From assembly GCA_013336205.1 (NCBI GenBank), contig JAAXUD010000115.1:1-7658 (forward strand): a stretch of DNA of 7,658 nucleotides, in the 5' to 3' direction. The notes below the pieces were generated by a model, which worked only from the letters and a program-made list of their open reading frames with translations, was not told the DNA's origin and searched no databases. Each line of letters starts with the position of its first letter. Within the stretch, counting starts at the first letter, position 1. The stretch comes from Lentimicrobium sp. Lineage in GTDB: Bacteria; Bacteroidota; Bacteroidia; Bacteroidales; Lentimicrobiaceae. Shown here one piece after another: positions 6,581 to 7,658 of the stretch. The position numbers and the translations under genes were made by a program.

Positions 6581-7405
6581 TTGATACCCAAGCCCCGGAA
6601 AAAACGCAGAAAGATTGCGCCGGTAAAACTCTATTTGTTTGCCGGATTACTTTTATTATTGGTTATAGCAGCCGGTCCCCCGGTGTATCGCTATCTCGTT
6701 TCCTTATACAGGAGTGGCTTTTCATTTTCAGCGGCAGATCAGTATCATAACCTGAAGAATTTTGGGGTGCCGGTTCCCACAGGGTATAAAGTGCATGGCA
6801 TTGATGTATCACATCACCAGGGTCGCATTAACTGGACGGAAGTTGATACCATGAATGTAAACGGCATCAGGATCGACTTTGCAATTCTGAAGGCAACGGA
6901 GGGTATTACCAGGCAAGACCGGCAGTTTGAAAGGAACTGGAAAAAAACCAGGGAAGCCGGCATTATCCGTGGCGCCTATCACTTCTACCATCCTTCGCGC
7001 AATGCCAAAGATCAGGCTATGAATTTCATTAAACAGGTAGAGTTGCTCCCGGGCGATCTGCCTCCGGTTTTAGACATTGAAGTAAGTAACCGGAAATCAA
7101 AAAAGGAGATTGTTGCCGGCGCACTTGAATGGTGCAGAATTATTGAAGAGTACTACGGGGTGAAACCGGTTATCTATACCAGTCCTGGATTTTACAACAA
7201 ATACCTGACCGACGACTTTGGAGATTACCTGCTCTGGATTGCCCACTACAATGAGGAAATTCCGGATATGCACCACCGCAAATGGCACTTCTGGCAACAT
7301 ACCGATAAGGCTAAAATCAACGGAATCACAGGCGGGGTTGACCTGAATGTCTTTAATGGCAGCCTTTCTAAGCTGCAAAGGATTTGCGTGGAGGAAGGGA
7401 AGTAA
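6581..7405 (+). CDS. Membrane-anchored GH25 muramidase (lysozyme family)
   Basis: GH25 enzymes cleave the MurNAc-GlcNAc bond of peptidoglycan. Counted from TTG 6581 the product has 274 residues: a basic N-terminus (PKPRKKRRK, 3-11), one membrane segment (about 17-35, LYLFAGLLLLLVIAAG) and an exported GH25 domain (about 72-262). Key motifs are HGIDVSHHQG (72-81, D75), FAILKATEG (100-108), RGAYHFYHP (130-138), the catalytic pair in PVLDIEVS (162-169, D165 and E167), KPVIYTSPGFY (195-205), LLWIAHY (217-223) and GGVDLNVFNG (251-260). The topology is inside-to-outside, placing the enzyme on the periplasmic face of the inner membrane. No in-frame ATG precedes the GH25 domain. The frame also opens at a TTG at 6527, but that would put the terminator hairpin inside the gene and add a poor N-terminus, so TTG 6581 is preferred. 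No ribosome site or clear promoter is visible between the terminator and the start. The stop codon is the first base triplet of a heptamer repeat array. Roles in wall remodelling or in attacking other bacteria are both possible. Confidence 0.87.
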   Translation: MIPKPRKKRRKIAPVKLYLFAGLLLLLVIAAGPPVYRYLVSLYRSGFSFSAADQYHNLKNFGVPVPTGYKVHGIDVSHHQGRINWTEVDTMNVNGIRIDFAILKATEGITRQDRQFERNWKKTREAGIIRGAYHFYHPSRNAKDQAMNFIKQVELLPGDLPPVLDIEVSNRKSKKEIVAGALEWCRIIEEYYGVKPVIYTSPGFYNKYLTDDFGDYLLWIAHYNEEIPDMHHRKWHFWQHTDKAKINGITGGVDLNVFNGSLSKLQRICVEEGK

Positions 7406-7465
7406 AAAGTAAAAAGTAAAAAGTCTAAAGTTCAAAGCTCAAAGTTCAAAGCTCAAAGTTCAAAG
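7403..7465. repeat. Array of nine degenerate 7-bp units, [TC]NNAAAG
   Basis: Nine contiguous heptamers run without a break in register: TAAAAAG three times, TCTAAAG, then TTCAAAG and CTCAAAG alternating (TTC, CTC, TTC, CTC, TTC). All keep AAAG in the last four positions while the first three vary. The array starts exactly at the TAA stop codon of the GH25 gene. Similar AAAGT-rich intergenic strings occur in other Bacteroidota genomes in my general knowledge, but their function is not established. Confidence 0.85.
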
Positions 7466-7494
7466 TTTACCCGACGCAAAGCAGTGGAGGCGGG

Positions 7495-7515
7495 CTCAAA
7501 GTAAAAAGTAAAAAG
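7495..7515. repeat. Second block of the heptamer array (three units)
   Basis: CTCAAAG, TAAAAAG and TAAAAAG resume after a 29-bp non-repeat interruption (7466-7494). The interval 7498-7518 is an exact 21-bp copy of 7406-7426, offset by 92 bases, so the second block probably arose by duplication from, or exchange with, the first. The interruption is GC-rich and contains no recognisable element. Confidence 0.75.
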
Positions 7516-7658
7516 TCTGAAATAATAGATAAAAAGGCTTGACTGCACCTTCATAGGAGTGCCAAAATTCAAAGTTAGCGCACATCCTGTTTTCGGACCT
7601 GTCTGCCTGGCAAAATGTCTGTCTGACTGCGTCAAGCAAATATAACTGGTGCGTGTAC
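7516..7658. other. Non-coding right end with CTGN-rich sequence
   Basis: No gene can be supported here; the open frame across it on the minus strand is low-complexity and runs through the repeats. It contains one isolated heptamer (TTCAAAG, 7568-7574) and a CTGN-rich stretch at 7598-7630 (CTGTCTGCCTGG, then TGTCTGTCTGACTGC) that resembles the CAGG/CTGT material at the left end. No terminator for the GH25 gene was identified. Confidence 0.5.

Noticed and set aside
7403..7465. Tandem promoters on the minus strand, because the reverse complement has many TTTG at 7-bp steps
   Set aside because: TTTG spacings of 21 or 28 bases do not match the roughly 26-base step between -33 and -7 elements, and no TAnnTTTG is present in the array.
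7403..7515. CRISPR array
   Set aside because: Units are only 7 bp, contiguous and degenerate, with no spacers of regular length and no cas genes nearby.
7537..7637. 7-bp inverted repeat GCTTGAC / GTCAAGC as ends of a small mobile element
   Set aside because: It is too short to distinguish from chance over 100 bases, and there is no target duplication or further terminal match.

Overview
The window looks like chromosomal DNA from a member of the Bacteroidota, probably Bacteroidales-like. The evidence is a PurC of the Bacteroides type, secreted proteins whose predicted signal peptides end in the typical A-Q junction, no clear Shine-Dalgarno sequences, and exact matches to the Bacteroidota -7 promoter element TAnnTTTG in three gene-upstream gaps. 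I cannot name a genus from the sequence alone.

Layout. Positions 1-350 hold no gene, only short repeats, a strong hairpin (57-92), a long-spaced inverted repeat (115-219) and the terminator-like hairpin (286-325) behind purC. On the minus strand follow purC (1304-351) and, upstream of it, a cytoplasmic GH13 enzyme related to trehalose synthase (3118-1400). A 124-bp divergent gap separates these from a plus-strand set: a secreted two-lobed aspartic protease with a PDZ domain (3243-4490), a periplasmic GH13 cyclomaltodextrinase/neopullulanase-like enzyme (4637-6514) and a membrane-anchored GH25 muramidase (6581-7405, probably TTG start). A clear intrinsic terminator (6532-6556) separates the last two. 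The tail (7403-7658) holds a striking array of degenerate 7-bp units that starts on the muramidase stop codon, then CTGN-rich sequence.

How the genes fit together. The two GH13 enzymes suggest alpha-glucan use: the exported enzyme would cut cyclodextrins or maltooligosaccharides in the periplasm, and the cytoplasmic enzyme may rearrange or hydrolyse small alpha-glucosides. They are not in one transcription unit, and no SusC/SusD, transporter or regulator gene is present. The aspartic protease and the muramidase look like envelope-maintenance genes. purC is housekeeping purine synthesis and has its own candidate promoter.

No clear novel defence or mobile system is visible. The best leads are the heptamer repeat array, the divergent trehalose-synthase-like enzyme that lacks family signatures, and the repeated -7 promoter elements.
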